The notes beneath the pieces are model-generated. The model was not told the DNA's origin and made no database searches. It saw nothing but the letters and a program-made list of their open reading frames with translations. Of a DNA stretch of 64,000 nucleotides, positions 44,778 to 56,515 are shown piece by piece; the first letter of the stretch is position 1; each line of letters begins with the position of its first letter. Where the stretch lies: assembly GCA_013176395.1 (NCBI GenBank), contig JABMLP010000004.1:1798001-1862000 (forward strand). Direction: 5' to 3'. The position numbers and the translations under genes are program-made. The DNA is from Venturia oleaginea (taxonomy: Eukaryota; Ascomycota; Dothideomycetes; Venturiales; Venturiaceae).

Positions 44778-47700
44778 ATGGTTTCAGGCAAACCGAACAA
44801 AGTCAATATCGACCAAAATCCCTTGCCTCTCGCCGATTACTTTTTCATCGCCGGTATCGAGTCGTCACAGATCTTTGATGAGAAGTTGGCTGCTGCGCTC
44901 GCAGCAACTGCTCCCGTCGAAGACACGATACAAGAGCACAGCATTCTGGACACGAACAATGGACGCCCGATATCTTCGGAAGGACTCAATGGCGTGGAGA
45001 CACCGAAGAGACGAAGCCGGGTCAGTTATGAAGCCAGAAAGTCGGTCAGCAGCATGTTGGGCTCTGGCACCGCGAGCAACAGAAGCAGTGCCACTATACG
45101 GGCTATCACCTTCACCGACCCTTTTAGCAGCGAGCTCAAGGGATTACCATTGACCGACCAGGGAGGTCCTGTGGGCCCAATTGGTGGATCAGGGTTGAGC
45201 GACGAAGATTTCGACACAGCCCTCAGGAAGTTTGCGAATGAGAGGGATTCGTTTCTCGAGGAAATTCATTTCAGTGCTGGAACTCTACCGGAGCTCAACA
45301 GCAAGCCCAAGCGCAGCGCGAAGACTCAAAAGATTGTCAATGAGGAGGCCGGTGGACTAAGATCGGGAGTAGGAAGTCTGCGAAGACGGATATCTACGAT
45401 GAATAGTTTGAAGAGACAGCCTTCTGTTATCCGGCAGTGTGAGTGGTGCTCTTCGTTTTTGTGTCACGTTTCAAGCGACACCATACTAACGCGTTGTACA
45501 GCATCCATACGTACGTCAAAGAGACTAAGTGGTTACAATTCGGTCATTCCTAACCCCCAACCATTTCACCCCGACCCAAATATGCATCCGCTCAAACGAC
45601 GGTATGAGCCTGTACTCCTGGACAGATATCCGCCAAAGGACATGGTCAATGAGCTCAAGCGGAGGAACCCATTTCCAGACTTTATACCCATGTTCGCTTT
45701 TCCCAACGACATCACAGTGGTTTCTTCCGACGAGCGGCCAAAATCGACTTGGCATGGATTTGCAATGACAACCGGTGACGCCTCGAAACTATACGGCATA
45801 ACTCTGACCATTTGGATGCCCTTGAACTTGCCGGCTGCTGAAGAGCTGGAAAGGCAATGCGATGCGTGGCGAAAGGCGAACATGTCTGGCGAGGAAAGAG
45901 AACTTGCTAGCAGTCTGGGTGAGCGGCTCGCCATTGAGCGTGCGAAACTTTCGAGACTTCTAGCCAGCCTGCCTTCTGTCCTTCAAGGATCCGACGAACG
46001 AGAACAACTGGAAGACGACATCAGTGCCGTAGAAGAGAAGATTGGTCTTATGACAGACTTGCTACGACCAGTCCGGCATGGTGCTGCTTCGAAAATTGAC
46101 GGGCTGACAGATGGCGAGACTGGACTTTGGATACCACGTGCATATGGAGTCCTCGGAAGAGATGTGACCCTGACCGGATTCTGGAAGGAATGGCTTCGAG
46201 CTGTGTGCGTACCAATGACGAACGGGGCAGTGTTGAGAGTACCGGCTACATCACCAAAGGTTGGTCTCTGGCAGCCGCTCGAGCGTTACGTCGTCAATCT
46301 GTGTGCTGAAGCTCTGAGCCCCATTTCGTCCATCACTCAGGTGGAGGTTCAAATCCGAGAGTTGCGCCTTTATGCCCGCAAAGAGGCTGCCAACGAACTG
46401 CCCGGCACACGCAATGTTGATCTTTATCCCCTCTTCAAGGCGCTATCGATCCCGAACATTGTCACTTTGTTCGAGTATCTGCTAGCAGAGTCTCGGATCA
46501 TCCTAATTTCCTCCCACACTGCCATGCTACATCTTGTCAGCCATGCTTTGGTGGCTTTGATGTATCCGCTCGAGTGGACCGGCGTCTTCGTACCCGTTCT
46601 CCCATCTCGGCTCATCCAGACACTTGAGGCTCCCGTTCCTTATATCGTGGGCATTGAACGCCGTTATGAGAACTATGAGTTCCCAGAAGACGATTTTGTG
46701 CTGGTCGATCTCGACAAGAATGTTATTGAGAGCACAGCACAGCCAACATCGCTACCGAGACAACTCAGGAGAAAGCTAGTGTCTCTGTTGCAAGTAGCAG
46801 CTCCCCATCAAAATCGCTGTGGCGTGGAATTGGGGGCTCCAGCCTATGCAAAGGAGACTTACCCCAACGATGCTTTCTCTTCCGAGCATGCGTCTCTTTA
46901 CTGTCACAGGCCAGCGTCGTCTACTCTTGCCACGCTTGTCAGTCTGAACTCGGCATCTTTCAGCGACATTGGTAGCATCATGGCTTCAGCTCGCAGTCTT
47001 GTCTTCAACGCCTTCTTGCAAGCTCGCAATGTTAGTAGCCGTGGCTCTGATCACCGACCTGCAACAAGCTCGACTGGAAGTACTACCCGGGTTGCCTCGC
47101 CGCCATCTCCTTCCAGAACTTCTCCCCTATCCACACAATTCCCTACAGATCGCGTCTCTCGCAGTGATTCTGGGTATGCTCTACAAGCAGGCCTCAGAGA
47201 GAAACGTTCCGCGCACTTTGACCAGAAGTCAAGACGCAGCTCCTCTGTAAGTGTGATTCCATTCGCATCTACACCGTCGCCCCCTAACATGAGAGGAAAG
47301 TTTGGCTTCGACAGAACGCCCACAATGCGACGACCGAGCCAACCTGTCCTTGGACACGCTCCAGCACTTTCGACTTCTACTTTGAACAGCCACACAGGCG
47401 CATCAAGCTACGCGCCGTCTGTGTATGCACAGTCCACACTTGCTGCTTCCACAATTATGCCTGGCATGCTTATGCAGCCCGTGAGAAACACATCCTCCAT
47501 CCAATGGGTTGAGGGTCATTGCATGCAGTTCAGACCTCACGACGAGCGCACGACGTGTACCATTTGTGACGAAACTTCGGATGATGGTATTTATAAGTGC
47601 AATGGTAAGTATCTCATTTGCCATCAGTGATGACGAGCTTCTTCCTAACTTCTCACCAGGATGTAGCGTGTGTGCTCACAGCCGTTGCATGTCGAATATC

Positions 47701-48291
47701 ACCCTTGTCTGTCCAACGGCATTCCGACCCGAACAGATCAGAGCTGCATTTGTTCGGTGCTTCGCAAGTCTCATGTATACTTACCGTCGCTTCCTCAAGC
47801 CCTCAACAACGGAGCAGAAGATCAATGGCATGGTGCACAAGTTCGATATGGAGGGATTCTTGAAGAGCTTGCCCCACGAAACATCCGAGTACATGGCATC
47901 TCTTCGCGAGACCGTCTCCTTCAATGAATTCATCCATCAGCGAGAAACTAGAAAGGCCGATGACCCGACCATCAAGCTCTTCGACCAAATCATCCTTTCG
48001 AAGAAGAATCGCGGTCGTACCTCGATGTTCTCGAAGTCCAGCACGGATTTCCTATCCGACTCATCAGACCACCTTTGGCGCACTGCACAGGCGAATCCTC
48101 CTAGCGCAAGATTTCCAGGTGACTATAGACAAGTCATCTCTCGTGTGCCGGCCAAGCTGGATCCCGTACTCATGAAAGAACCGAGAGTTATCCAGGGAGC
48201 GCCTAGAATTCCACAGGCCAAGGCCAAACGCAAGCCTATTGCTTCGATACTTGGCCTTGCCAGCCTCGAAAGCGGCAAATCACCCAGGTAA
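44778..48291 (+). CDS. DENN-domain protein with C1 domain
   Basis: There are three exons, 44778-45438, 45502-47604 and 47660-48291, giving 1131 aa. The opening LADYFFIAGI is the uDENN start. VVSSDERPKSTWHGFAMTT and YGITLTIWMPLN belong to the N-terminal half. WIPRAYGVLGRDVTLTGFW and LYPLFKALSIPNIVTLFEYL, LLAESRIILISSHTAMLHLV and YPLEWTGVFVPVLPSRLIQ form the cDENN core. A C1-like zinc region (H-x-Q, CTICDE, CNGCSVCAHSRC) sits near 892-941, split by intron 2. The tail carries the downstream dDENN-like helices. DENN proteins are Rab guanine-nucleotide exchange factors; the Rab partner is unknown. Intron 1 (63 nt) is in frame and has no stop. Confidence 0.88.
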
Positions 48292-49549
48292 CGGATCCTG
48301 AACTTTCACAACTCATTACATGCTCACGACCTCCACGACCACGTGTCATCATCTCCGCACAACTCTTCCAGCGTTTTTGCAACCATCAAACCCACTGAAA
48401 CGTACCTTATGATACCGTCTATACCCATACTGATGAGCAATACCCACTCAACATATCATCATCACGACTAAGCACATATTATTGCAATACCCGGTTCTGC
48501 TTGCATCTGCATAGCTCGACCACTCATCTCACGAAACGCGCATCCGGTCGTCATCCTCTCTCTTGAGCTTTTGAATTGTATAGTGTAGGCGTTTTGCACT
48601 AGACAAGGAAAGAACACATTTACAGATGATTTGGAAAGTCAAGTCATCAATGATGGGCGGAATATCGATTTGCTCTTTTCTTTTCCTCTCGCAAAGATCG
48701 GCTCCATTTTTTTATCCTCATATCATCATTTCATTGTCTCTATCTGGCTTTCAGTTTTTGTAATTCGAATCTTTGATTTAGTGTACTTATTCCCCCAGGC
48801 CGCTTTTGCTATTTTTTGGAAGTTTAGCGAGCAGAGGAAGGAGATGATTGGAGATATTTTCAAGACGCGAGCTTTTTGGCGATATTGCTGTTTGTAGGAT
48901 ATGAGCCTCTGAATTTGCGCGTCTTTGAGATTTGGAAATGATTGAGGATGCATACAGCATGAGATGGTCGGGATGACTGTCTATATAAGTAGTCTTTAAT
49001 GTGTAAATATTTTTCTCTGAATCGTGTTCATCTATCTGCTCTCCATGTATACCTACCTAGCCGATGAGGACTTGCCTCCTCCAAGCGTCTCCGTCTTCCT
49101 GCAACGTCAAGTTCCGCAATTCTCGTGCCCTTGGCAATTCTCCATTCAATCATGAACCGAGCTGGTGCTTTGTGCATCTATTTTGCATTAATCTTTCCAA
49201 TCCGAAAGATGTTATCGACCCCGCAGTGGGCAGTTCCACTGACCTTCATGATCTGGACACGGCGATTGGCACGCGATCGAGTTGCTTCTGGGGTTTACTT
49301 CTACCATCCTGTGGAGACAGAAGCCTCTCGCCAATGAACTTTGCAATGGATAGACATAGATAGACCTCTTCGCGGGCCTTCTTTTCAGACGCGGTAACAT
49401 AAGGCGCTTACCTTTTTTGCTGATGACTCGCAGATACCGCGGTGTCATGTCATGAAACTGATACGGCAGCAGTTTTGCCAATCACAAAGATGAAAGCTCG
49501 AGTCCCGGGGAACAGAATTGACGAATGAACTTAGGTTAGCGACAACACG
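48292..49549. other. 3' flank of DENN gene and spacer
   Basis: About 1.25 kb. The first half is probably a long 3' UTR (T-rich after 48600). No domain-bearing frame, repeat or RNA gene was recognised. Confidence 0.5.
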
Positions 49550-49978
49550 AGCTGTCTCTTTGTCCATAGGTACTCCCCTCGCACCACTACAGCCATCGCT
49601 CTCTTCGGCCCCTCCTGCCTCATCGTTGGCATCCACACTCTGGAATATCCCTCAGCGTGCATCGACAACTTCTCTCTTCCGTCATACGTGATCCCAACAG
49701 TCTATGGCAATGGATTGGCTGCTACGGCGATGGACTTGTACTATCTGCTTGCTGATTACCAGGAAAATCGGGCGTTTTTCGTCGCGACTGTTCCCATGCG
49801 TCTGCTCACCAACACGGTATTCGTGAATGTGGGTGGATGGGTGGGTCATGAAGAGTGCCTGCTGTCTTGGAAGGGATTATTGCCCCCACCACTCTGGTGG
49901 CGCTCGTTTGGGAGAGCTCAAGGAATCGGGTGAAGATGGTCTGACCTGAAGACTCGGCTCTGGATCATTCTCGAAGGA
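49550..49978 (+). pseudogene. Remnant of a small multi-pass membrane protein
   Basis: A central frame reads TAIALFGPSCLIVGIHTL, VIPTVYGNGLAATAMDLYYL and NRAFFVATVPMRLLTNTVF, like small four-helix fungal membrane proteins. The expected N-terminus (TPLAPL) lies in a different frame just upstream. The likely C-terminus (LEGIIAPTTLVALVWE) lies in a third frame just downstream. Two frameshifts are therefore needed to read it. It may be a pseudogene or the site of sequencing errors. It resembles DUF4267-type proteins only loosely, and its function is unknown. Confidence 0.4.
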
Positions 49979-50003
49979 AACAAATGCCGTTCTGTCATTT
50001 TTG

Positions 50004-51316
50004 TCACACATGAGCCCACCCGTTCCTAACAATGACCTGCATTTCATCATTCAAGCAGATTTCTCCAGGTTCCTTGCTCTGCGGTTCCGACTCCCTCCAC
50101 AGCTTCAACCTGATTGAGATTCTGTGTCTCTTGATCCATGGCATCGAGACCCAACGGCCGAGTCGGTTCTTCCAGATTCCTGCACAGATGTCAAACGACG
50201 AGAGCCATTGGCCGTGAGGATGGACCGCCTCGTCAGCATCTGAATTGTACCCCACCCGGACGTTTGGATTCAGGAAAACACCCTTCGATCTGGAAAGCGG
50301 ATTGTCGGCGTGAATAAGGCAGCATTCAGATCCTTCGACGTGAAACTCGGCGAGGCTGTCGGAAACGCCACGAAAGCGAAGTGGTGGATTGGAGACGAAC
50401 GGCTGGGCAGGCATAGCGACTACACAATGTCAGTACGACGAACTACACTCAGTAATTCGATCGACTTACCAATGCCATTCCAGCAACTTTTCACTGGCAC
50501 CGGCTCCATCATTTGCACAGCCCTTCTTGACTTCTGTGACCGAAAATACGGCCACGTTTGCGTGACGGTTTCAAAGCCTTCGGAGTCCCTCAGCGCGAAC
50601 GTGTCATAGAAAGCTGGTGCCTTCTCAAAATCCAATGAACAAGCTGCGGCGTATTCCCCCTCATTCGTGTCAAGAAGAGTAAGCACATCTTTCACTCGGA
50701 ACACCACATCGCCCAAGAACAACACCTTATCAAATCCCATCCCAGCCTCGCTCAGCCTCTGCAACTCTCGCAAACCTTGGTTCCTCAACCGCGCAAGATA
50801 CGGAATCCGCCTCAACTCCTCTTTCCCTCTATGCGTCTTCACCCATCCCTCCTCCTGACCCGGCCCTTGCGACACAAACTCCTCGTGCGTCCCTTCTCCA
50901 AACGTGATGTTCCTCTCCACATCCATACCCACCAACTTCTCCTCCAGCTCCCTCAACAACCTCTTAGACCCATCCCAAGATCCCGACTCGAAAACACTCA
51001 CGAAGACATTCTCCCTCCCTAGGACCTCAACCAGACTCACCAACTCCTCACTCCACCATGGTAAAACGGCCTCATTATTCCAATGTAAACTCGCGATAAA
51101 AATCTTGCCGCGAAGAGGCCGATGATGGTGGCCGTGAAGAATTTCCTGTGAGTTCTGTAGGATGGCTTGATTCCTATGACATGTTCGTATCTGCAACACC
51201 TCGAAAACCGATTGTAGGATGAGTATCAGGAGACCGACTTGAAGGAGATGGACGCGTGAGAGATGGCGGGCTACACGATAGACTGTTGAGTGGGAGCGAT
51301 GGCGGAATGCTGCCAT
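50004..51316 (-). CDS. CAP59/Cmt1-like mannosyltransferase
   Basis: There are two exons, 50470-51316 and 50004-50419, giving 420 aa. A short basic cytoplasmic tail is followed by one signal-anchor helix at about 23-40, so it is a type II Golgi-like membrane protein. The luminal part has KIFIASLHWNNEAVLPWW, VSVFESGSWDGSKRLLRELE, FDKVLFLGDVVFRVKDVLTL, AACSLDFEKAPAFYDTFALR and SCWNGIVAMPAQPF. These mark the cryptococcal alpha-1,3-mannosyltransferase (CAP59_mtransfer) family. In ascomycetes the acceptor is unknown; cell-wall or secreted glycan is likely. The intron splits the conserved CWNG-V block. Confidence 0.88.
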
Positions 51317-51412
51317 TGTGGTGTTTGGTGGGTGCGGATTTAGAATAGAGACGAGGTTGGCGGATTTGAGCCAGTTGATTGAGGGGACCCGGCCTTCATA
51401 TTGCGTGTGTCA

Positions 51413-51610
51413 ATGGCGTTCAAACACGAGAGACGCGACTTCACCGTCTTTGGTTCACTAGTACTCGCTAGTGTTATAGCTAAACATTATGAGAAGGAAG
51501 GAACGATCACCCAAGCAAAAGAAGTACTCCAGCGCCTCAAAAATCTCATCCCAGGAAAAGGAAGTATCATCGTGCTCGTTTGTCTATTCATAATATTATT
51601 GATGTTGTAG
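51413..51610 (+). CDS. Possible small tail-anchored protein
   Basis: An ATG-started frame of 65 codons begins 97 bp from the mannosyltransferase start codon, divergently. It is charged in the middle (KEGTITQAKEVLQRLKNLIP) and ends in a strongly hydrophobic run (IIVLVCLFIILLML), like a tail-anchored micro-protein. No homologue comes to mind, and a chance frame is the main alternative. Confidence 0.25.
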   Translation: MAFKHERRDFTVFGSLVLASVIAKHYEKEGTITQAKEVLQRLKNLIPGKGSIIVLVCLFIILLML

Positions 51611-52859
51611 GATTGGTTTCTTGCAACATGTTTGCAGAGGTCTGTCCTGTTTCGGATCGCTCAGCTGGAATTGGGAAAGGGATGCTTACAGCTCTCAGAA
51701 TAGCCGTTTTGGAATGGAACCGATCGTCCAGCACCCATCAACCAAGTCTCAACGACGTCCACTCATCAACTACAACTCACATTCCACCCACTCAATCACA
51801 AGCGCCAGCCTTCAAGCACATAGCAGTTTTAAACCGAGACAAACTATAACCGTAAACGTTGCCATTCATGAAAAGGAAGCAGCTGCCCGACCAGGAAGTG
51901 CAGACCTCGACCTCGCACTGTGTTTTTAAGGAGAGAAGATATCTCGAGCTCGTCCACATTCAAGCACAAATCGAAGAATTTGATGGTCCAAACTTGCTGC
52001 ACTGTTGGTGGCCGGTGGCCGATGGCTTTATGCGTCTCTTGTGCCAACAGAGGCCTCCCCGACTTGAGTAGCACAGAACTTCCTCTTCCCAACAGACATC
52101 TGTGCGGCGTAGGTATCCGCTGTCATCCAGAAGAAAGATCCAAGTGGCCCAGGCATCTCCCGTTATTCTTCTCGCGTTTCAAACCTTGGCTAACGGCCAT
52201 GACTTCCTTTCACTACTTGTTTCAGTCTCGTGGGCGAGCTCTGGCATTTTTTCCCCCTACGTTGCCTTTCCCAAGATGGATTGCAGAATGATGTAAACAT
52301 CGAAGCGGGACCACCAAACCATCATCACATTCTTCTCAGTGAAGATTGAAATCATCTGTTCAAACATAGTCTTTTAATATCGCCACGATGTCTACAAACT
52401 CCTAGCGAATCTCGAAGTCGAAGTACCAGGCGATGGTAGCTGTCCACCTTGAAATGAAGGCGACGTGTTGCTTGTAGCTATGGGATAGAATGATTAGTAG
52501 ATAGCGAAATTAAGAGAGAGAGACCTTTTCGCGTCGCAACTTCTATGAGATATACTAGCTCTCTCGGACAGTCATTGGAGACTCAAACAACCCTCAGAAG
52601 CAGCAGTCTCCTGGAGCCTGATCTCCTCACCTGGTTTCTCCCTAAGCACTTCATTTCAAAGTATTAGCATAGTCAGGATCATGTATGAAATTTATTTGTT
52701 TTGGTAATGGAATCCTCTACCTACAGCCCTTTGTGTTTCCATAGTCGAAACCCATTTTACCATTTGCTAATTAGTTATGTTCCTGTAAATACCTGTTATT
52801 GCCTGTTCTCACATAGTCTCGCCCTCTCAATATGGTCTGCCGTTGTGAATCTTCGTTGT
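51611..52859. other. Intergenic stretch, no supported gene
   Basis: About 1.25 kb with short overlapping frames, none with a domain. A short AG-rich tract (AGAGAGAGA) occurs near 52515. Confidence 0.45.
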
Positions 52860-53420
52860 CGTGTTTGTGATCAACGTCGAACGCTTATTGGAATCCTCGA
52901 ACCTTTCCCTCCATATCCGTCCCCCTTAACAATTCCAAGGTAATTTTCACTGGTCGGTTTTTGTTGTTCTTTGTGTTCGTTGGGTTTGCTGAAGCGTAAT
53001 GAAATATACGTACCTTGTTCCTTTCCATGTCTGTCCTCTTGGAACAATGCCCAACCCATCTCATCTCCCTTTCCCTCTTTTCGTTTTCTGTCCGTGTTCG
53101 TTGTGATAAACGAAGTGACTGAATCTTTACACCCTTTCCCTCCAATGTCCAATTCCATCAATAATGCCAAACCGTCCCTCTTCCTTGGTTTTCCCTGTGT
53201 CTGTGTTCGTGGTGTTCGTCCACGTGTGATGAAGAGCGTAATAAAATCCTCGTACCTTGGTCTTCCCGTTCACCCTCCTAAGATTGCCCCGCGAGTTCCC
53301 TTTCCTGTTTCTAGCTGTTTGTGTTTGGTGGTGATTGTCAATGTATTGGATACATAATGAAATCCTCATACCTTTATTCCCCAAACAATGCCCCAATTCC
53401 TCAATCATAACTTCCCCCAC
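52860..53420. repeat. 118-bp degenerate tandem array, about 4.7 copies
   Basis: Landmarks such as GAAATCCTCGTACCTT and GTGTTCGTNGTG recur at about 52902, 53011, 53131, 53252 and 53370, that is every 109-121 bp. Copies differ by substitutions and small indels, so the array is old. Each unit on the minus strand opens with a GGTACGNNNATTTCATTACG-like string that includes an intron-donor-like GTACG. The array lies 250 bp downstream of the split gene at 53.7-55.5 kb. Confidence 0.8.
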
Positions 53421-53667
53421 TTGATCTGTCGAAATAAATCATGTAATCTCCGCCCCGGAGCTTAAGGCACAATCGAGCCCAAGGAGCAATAAAAAGATTA
53501 TCCGAGAAGAAACTTTTTTTTTTGTGTTTCGAGTATTGATGGATGGATGTAGTGGTCGAAGTCCAGGATGCAATTGGAAGAATTAAAACAAGAGATTGAG
53601 AGGATTTGATGGCTATGAATGGTCAGTGGTGCACTTTGATCAAAACATATGAAAGACCGTACTTACA

Positions 53668-54750
53668 TCAAAGCTCATCCTCATTATCGTCGAATAGAGG
53701 AAAAGTCTCGCCATCAAAGCTGCTCGCGGACATCGAGTCGCCAAGAGCAGAAGGAGGAGCATTCACCACGTTGGTAATGGGGGTGGAGGTGTCAGATGTC
53801 GTGGCAAGTCCAGGAGGGGATTCCAAGGACTTTGCACGGATGTACTGGCGCTTGACAGGAGGAGCTTCCCCAGAGTCGTCGTCGGACTGGCGGCTGCGCT
53901 TCTTGTTGCTAGGCAAGGTCGCTACAGAACCAGTGCTTGACAGTGGAGACGCTGGGGAGCAAGGGCTTGTGTTAGACGAAAATTTGGAGGAACAGGTGGA
54001 CCCCTGAGAGCTGTATATCGAGGTGACCACTGGAGAAGCCCTCGAGGTACCTGTTGAGGTCGGCACAAGATGTGAAATTATAGGTACTGATAGAATCGTA
54101 CCAGGTGAGGAAGATCGAAGGCCAGCTGGAGAAGAAGCCAATTGAGCCACGGCGATGTGACTGCTGTTGGACGTGCCAATTTTGGTAGATGAAGCCCGAT
54201 CATTGACAGGAAGGGTCGCAATTTCTCTACGAGGCGTGTTGACCTCTGGAGGCCATAGTGCTTGCAAAGAATCAGAGATGGTGCCCTCATTCGCAACTGG
54301 CGCGGGAGACGAAGTGACGTCCTCAATCAAGGCCTGTGGGCAGGTGGGCATGACTGCCTCTTGACGTGGTCGCTTGACAGAATGATCTTCCTCCACATCT
54401 TCCTCGCGGCCACGCTTTAGTATACGTTCGGATTTCTCCTCTGCCAAGGTCGCTTGTGGTACGACAGGTGTATCAGTTGTGTCTGGAAGTCGCTGTGGTT
54501 CAACCTCAGCCGAAATCGCTGGTGGAAATGTGGCCGTATCGATCCCAGCTAGACGGGGGCGCTTGGCACTGTGGTCGTCCACAACATCATCCTCACGACC
54601 GCGCTTAACCACACGCTTGACTGTATCTTGAGCAGGGCTAGATGATGGTTGTGCGGCGGGCGAATCGCTTGTGACTGAGGCTTTGAAGTTCGGGGCTGGG
54701 GTGTACGAAAAATTGTTGAGATCGAGTTTTGACCCCAAAGAACTCTTCAT
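53668..54750 (-). CDS. Low-complexity nuclear-type protein, distal half of a split gene
   Basis: The frame from the first suitable ATG gives 360 aa, rich in Ser, Pro and Thr, with an acidic end (FPLFDDNEDEL). A motif is repeated three times: KRGREDDVVDDHSAKRPR, KRGREEDVEEDHSVKRPR and a looser KKRSRQSDDDSGEAPPVKRQ. Each is a bipartite basic cluster with an acidic spacer, like a nuclear localisation signal. The region just upstream is coding in the neighbouring frame, continuous with the open frame at 54929-55501. The two therefore look like halves of one gene separated by a stop and a frame change. The family is unrecognised. Confidence 0.55.
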   Translation of the reverse strand: MKSSLGSKLDLNNFSYTPAPNFKASVTSDSPAAQPSSSPAQDTVKRVVKRGREDDVVDDHSAKRPRLAGIDTATFPPAISAEVEPQRLPDTTDTPVVPQATLAEEKSERILKRGREEDVEEDHSVKRPRQEAVMPTCPQALIEDVTSSPAPVANEGTISDSLQALWPPEVNTPRREIATLPVNDRASSTKIGTSNSSHIAVAQLASSPAGLRSSSPGTILSVPIISHLVPTSTGTSRASPVVTSIYSSQGSTCSSKFSSNTSPCSPASPLSSTGSVATLPSNKKRSRQSDDDSGEAPPVKRQYIRAKSLESPPGLATTSDTSTPITNVVNAPPSALGDSMSASSFDGETFPLFDDNEDEL

Positions 54751-54928
54751 ATTCAGTCTCCCGCTCTGAATAGGCTGGAAAGTGTGACTTCTTGGCCTTC
54801 TTGACAACAGGTTCCATGTCCTCCTTGATCGCAGCCTCGCGCTCCTCCTTATTTGTAGCCTCAAGTTGTTCGAGTGCAGCTTGGCACTCCTCCGCTCCTT
54901 TTTTCAGCGCCGCGATTTTGAACCTAGG

Positions 54929-55501
54929 CTAGTCTCGCATCTCTTCCTTTTCCCAATCCTCTATGGTTTTCTCGACGTGCTGGTTCATGGCACGGTACTC
55001 GCGCGATTTCCATTGGTCCTTCAACTCGCGCCAGTGCTTGTCCCATACGTAGGTGCGCTCATACATTTGCTGTGCCCGGAATGATGCGACTGCTTGTCGT
55101 AGAGACTTTTCAGCTTTGAACTTCTTGTAGAACAATTGGGCTGGTGCGAGTTGTGGGGTATTATGCATGAGCTGTCCTTGCTGGAAATGAAGGAACTGCG
55201 GTTGCATCATTGGATTAGGTGGAGAAGGGAATGGTTGACCTTGATAAGTGCCGTGCATAATGCCATTCAAGATACCGTTCATGGGGCCGTATTGTTGGAG
55301 TCCTTGAACCGTATTGCTGTTCATCTGATGGTAAAGACCACCGATCGAGTTCGCGTTAGCGCCTTGATGGTTGTTGGAAAGTTTGTTGATGGGTTGGAAA
55401 CTGTCGTTGTGCTTGCCACTGTGGTAGGCATGGGACTGCATGTTGCTTCGATGATGCTTTCGGCCGTTGGAGCGCTGGGGTTGCTGATTCTGGTAAGCCA
55501 T
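54929..55501 (-). CDS. Low-complexity protein, proximal half of a split gene
   Basis: The start giving MAYQNQQPQRSNGRKHHRSN is used; an upstream ATG at 55549 would add 16 residues. The product is 190 aa, rich in Asn, Gln, His and Met, then helical (FYKKFKAEKSLRQAVASFRA, WRELKDQWKSREYRAMNQ), and stops at a TAG after EKEEMRD. Past that TAG the same frame stays open and helical for about 60 codons (PRFKIAALKKGAEECQAALE, EREAAIKEDMEPVVKKAKKS) up to the frame change into the downstream open frame. No convincing intron removes the TAG. A recent nonsense mutation, a missed intron, a base-call error or readthrough are all possible. Confidence 0.55.
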   Translation of the reverse strand: MAYQNQQPQRSNGRKHHRSNMQSHAYHSGKHNDSFQPINKLSNNHQGANANSIGGLYHQMNSNTVQGLQQYGPMNGILNGIMHGTYQGQPFPSPPNPMMQPQFLHFQQGQLMHNTPQLAPAQLFYKKFKAEKSLRQAVASFRAQQMYERTYVWDKHWRELKDQWKSREYRAMNQHVEKTIEDWEKEEMRD

Positions 55502-55549
55502 ATTAAGGGTGTTAGGGTTTATAATGCAATTGAAATGAGTGGTGAGCAA

Positions 55550-56379
55550 TTAAGTATGATTTGAGTATCAGAGGTTACAAATTCAACGAAGAGTTGTGCT
55601 TGAAGTTCTTGATGTATCGAGGATGTTGGGTAGTGAAGAATCAACCAGAGACGGCAAGGCAGATTTACAAGTGTTTCTCTTCTGGTCGACAAGGGTCAGT
55701 AGACTCTACATAAGAGAGGCCGGGCAGCCAGTGTTCTCGACTGCGCTGAAAGTGAGGTGTTGTCCGGTGTGTCCAAGTCAACACGAGTTAACATTTTCTG
55801 AGTATGTTGAACTGTTGAAGCGTCGAATGACGGCACAGCAAGCGACCAGGTCTATAGGCTTCATGAATAGCCCGACCAACGCTATGAAGGTGGGTCATGA
55901 GAGAATAGCCCATTGAGAGGCTAAAAGAGGCAGTAGCTGAATTGATAAGGGAAAAGTGTGACATTACCTTGCGCTGAGAAGCAACGGTTCATCACGTCGG
56001 CCTCCGGAAAAGCCACACAACAGTGCCTTTGCTAGCCACTGACCTTGAAATTTGTGCATGGATTGCTGTGTTTCTTAGCTGCAAAGTGCTTCATCAGCTC
56101 CAATCTCAATCGCTATACAAGATTGTGCCAAAATAAAGTGTCGCGAACGCTAACGACTCACGTAATACCACTGCATCCTTTGAAACCCGCTCCCAAGAAA
56201 GAATTTCCACCAGAGCAATCGTTCGCCTTCTCAAGTGTCTACATAGCCAAGTAATCACCAGAAAAACTACCAGCAAATGAAAATCTGCTCACATAGTGCT
56301 TTTCCCCGACCAGGTTCAATCGCAAGAACTGATTCTGCGGTTGGATCAAGAATTCCTGATACTCCGGCAGCCATTTGAC
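55550..56379. other. Intergenic stretch, no supported gene
   Basis: About 830 bp holding the promoter of the split gene and undefined sequence. The right end may contain the tail of the decayed family copy that follows. Confidence 0.45.
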
Positions 56380-56515
56380 CTTTGCTTCATACAGGTCGTG
56401 GGAGAGAAGAGAATGTTGTATGAGTGATGCAGAATCGCCTGACGAAGTTTGCGCGGAAGCGCCAAGAAGCAGACGGGTTTACCAGCAGCGTTATGTGCCA
56501 TTGGACTTATCGGAA
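56230..56515 (-). pseudogene. Decayed copy A of an LPxxxRxAI family gene
   Basis: The minus strand reads GKPVCFLALPRKLRQAILHH, then after a frame change DLYEAKVKWLPEYQEFLIQP and QNQFLRL. The LPxxLRxxI phrase is like the opening of fungal F-box or 2EXR-type proteins. No intact start or continuation was found. Boundaries are approximate. Confidence 0.45.
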
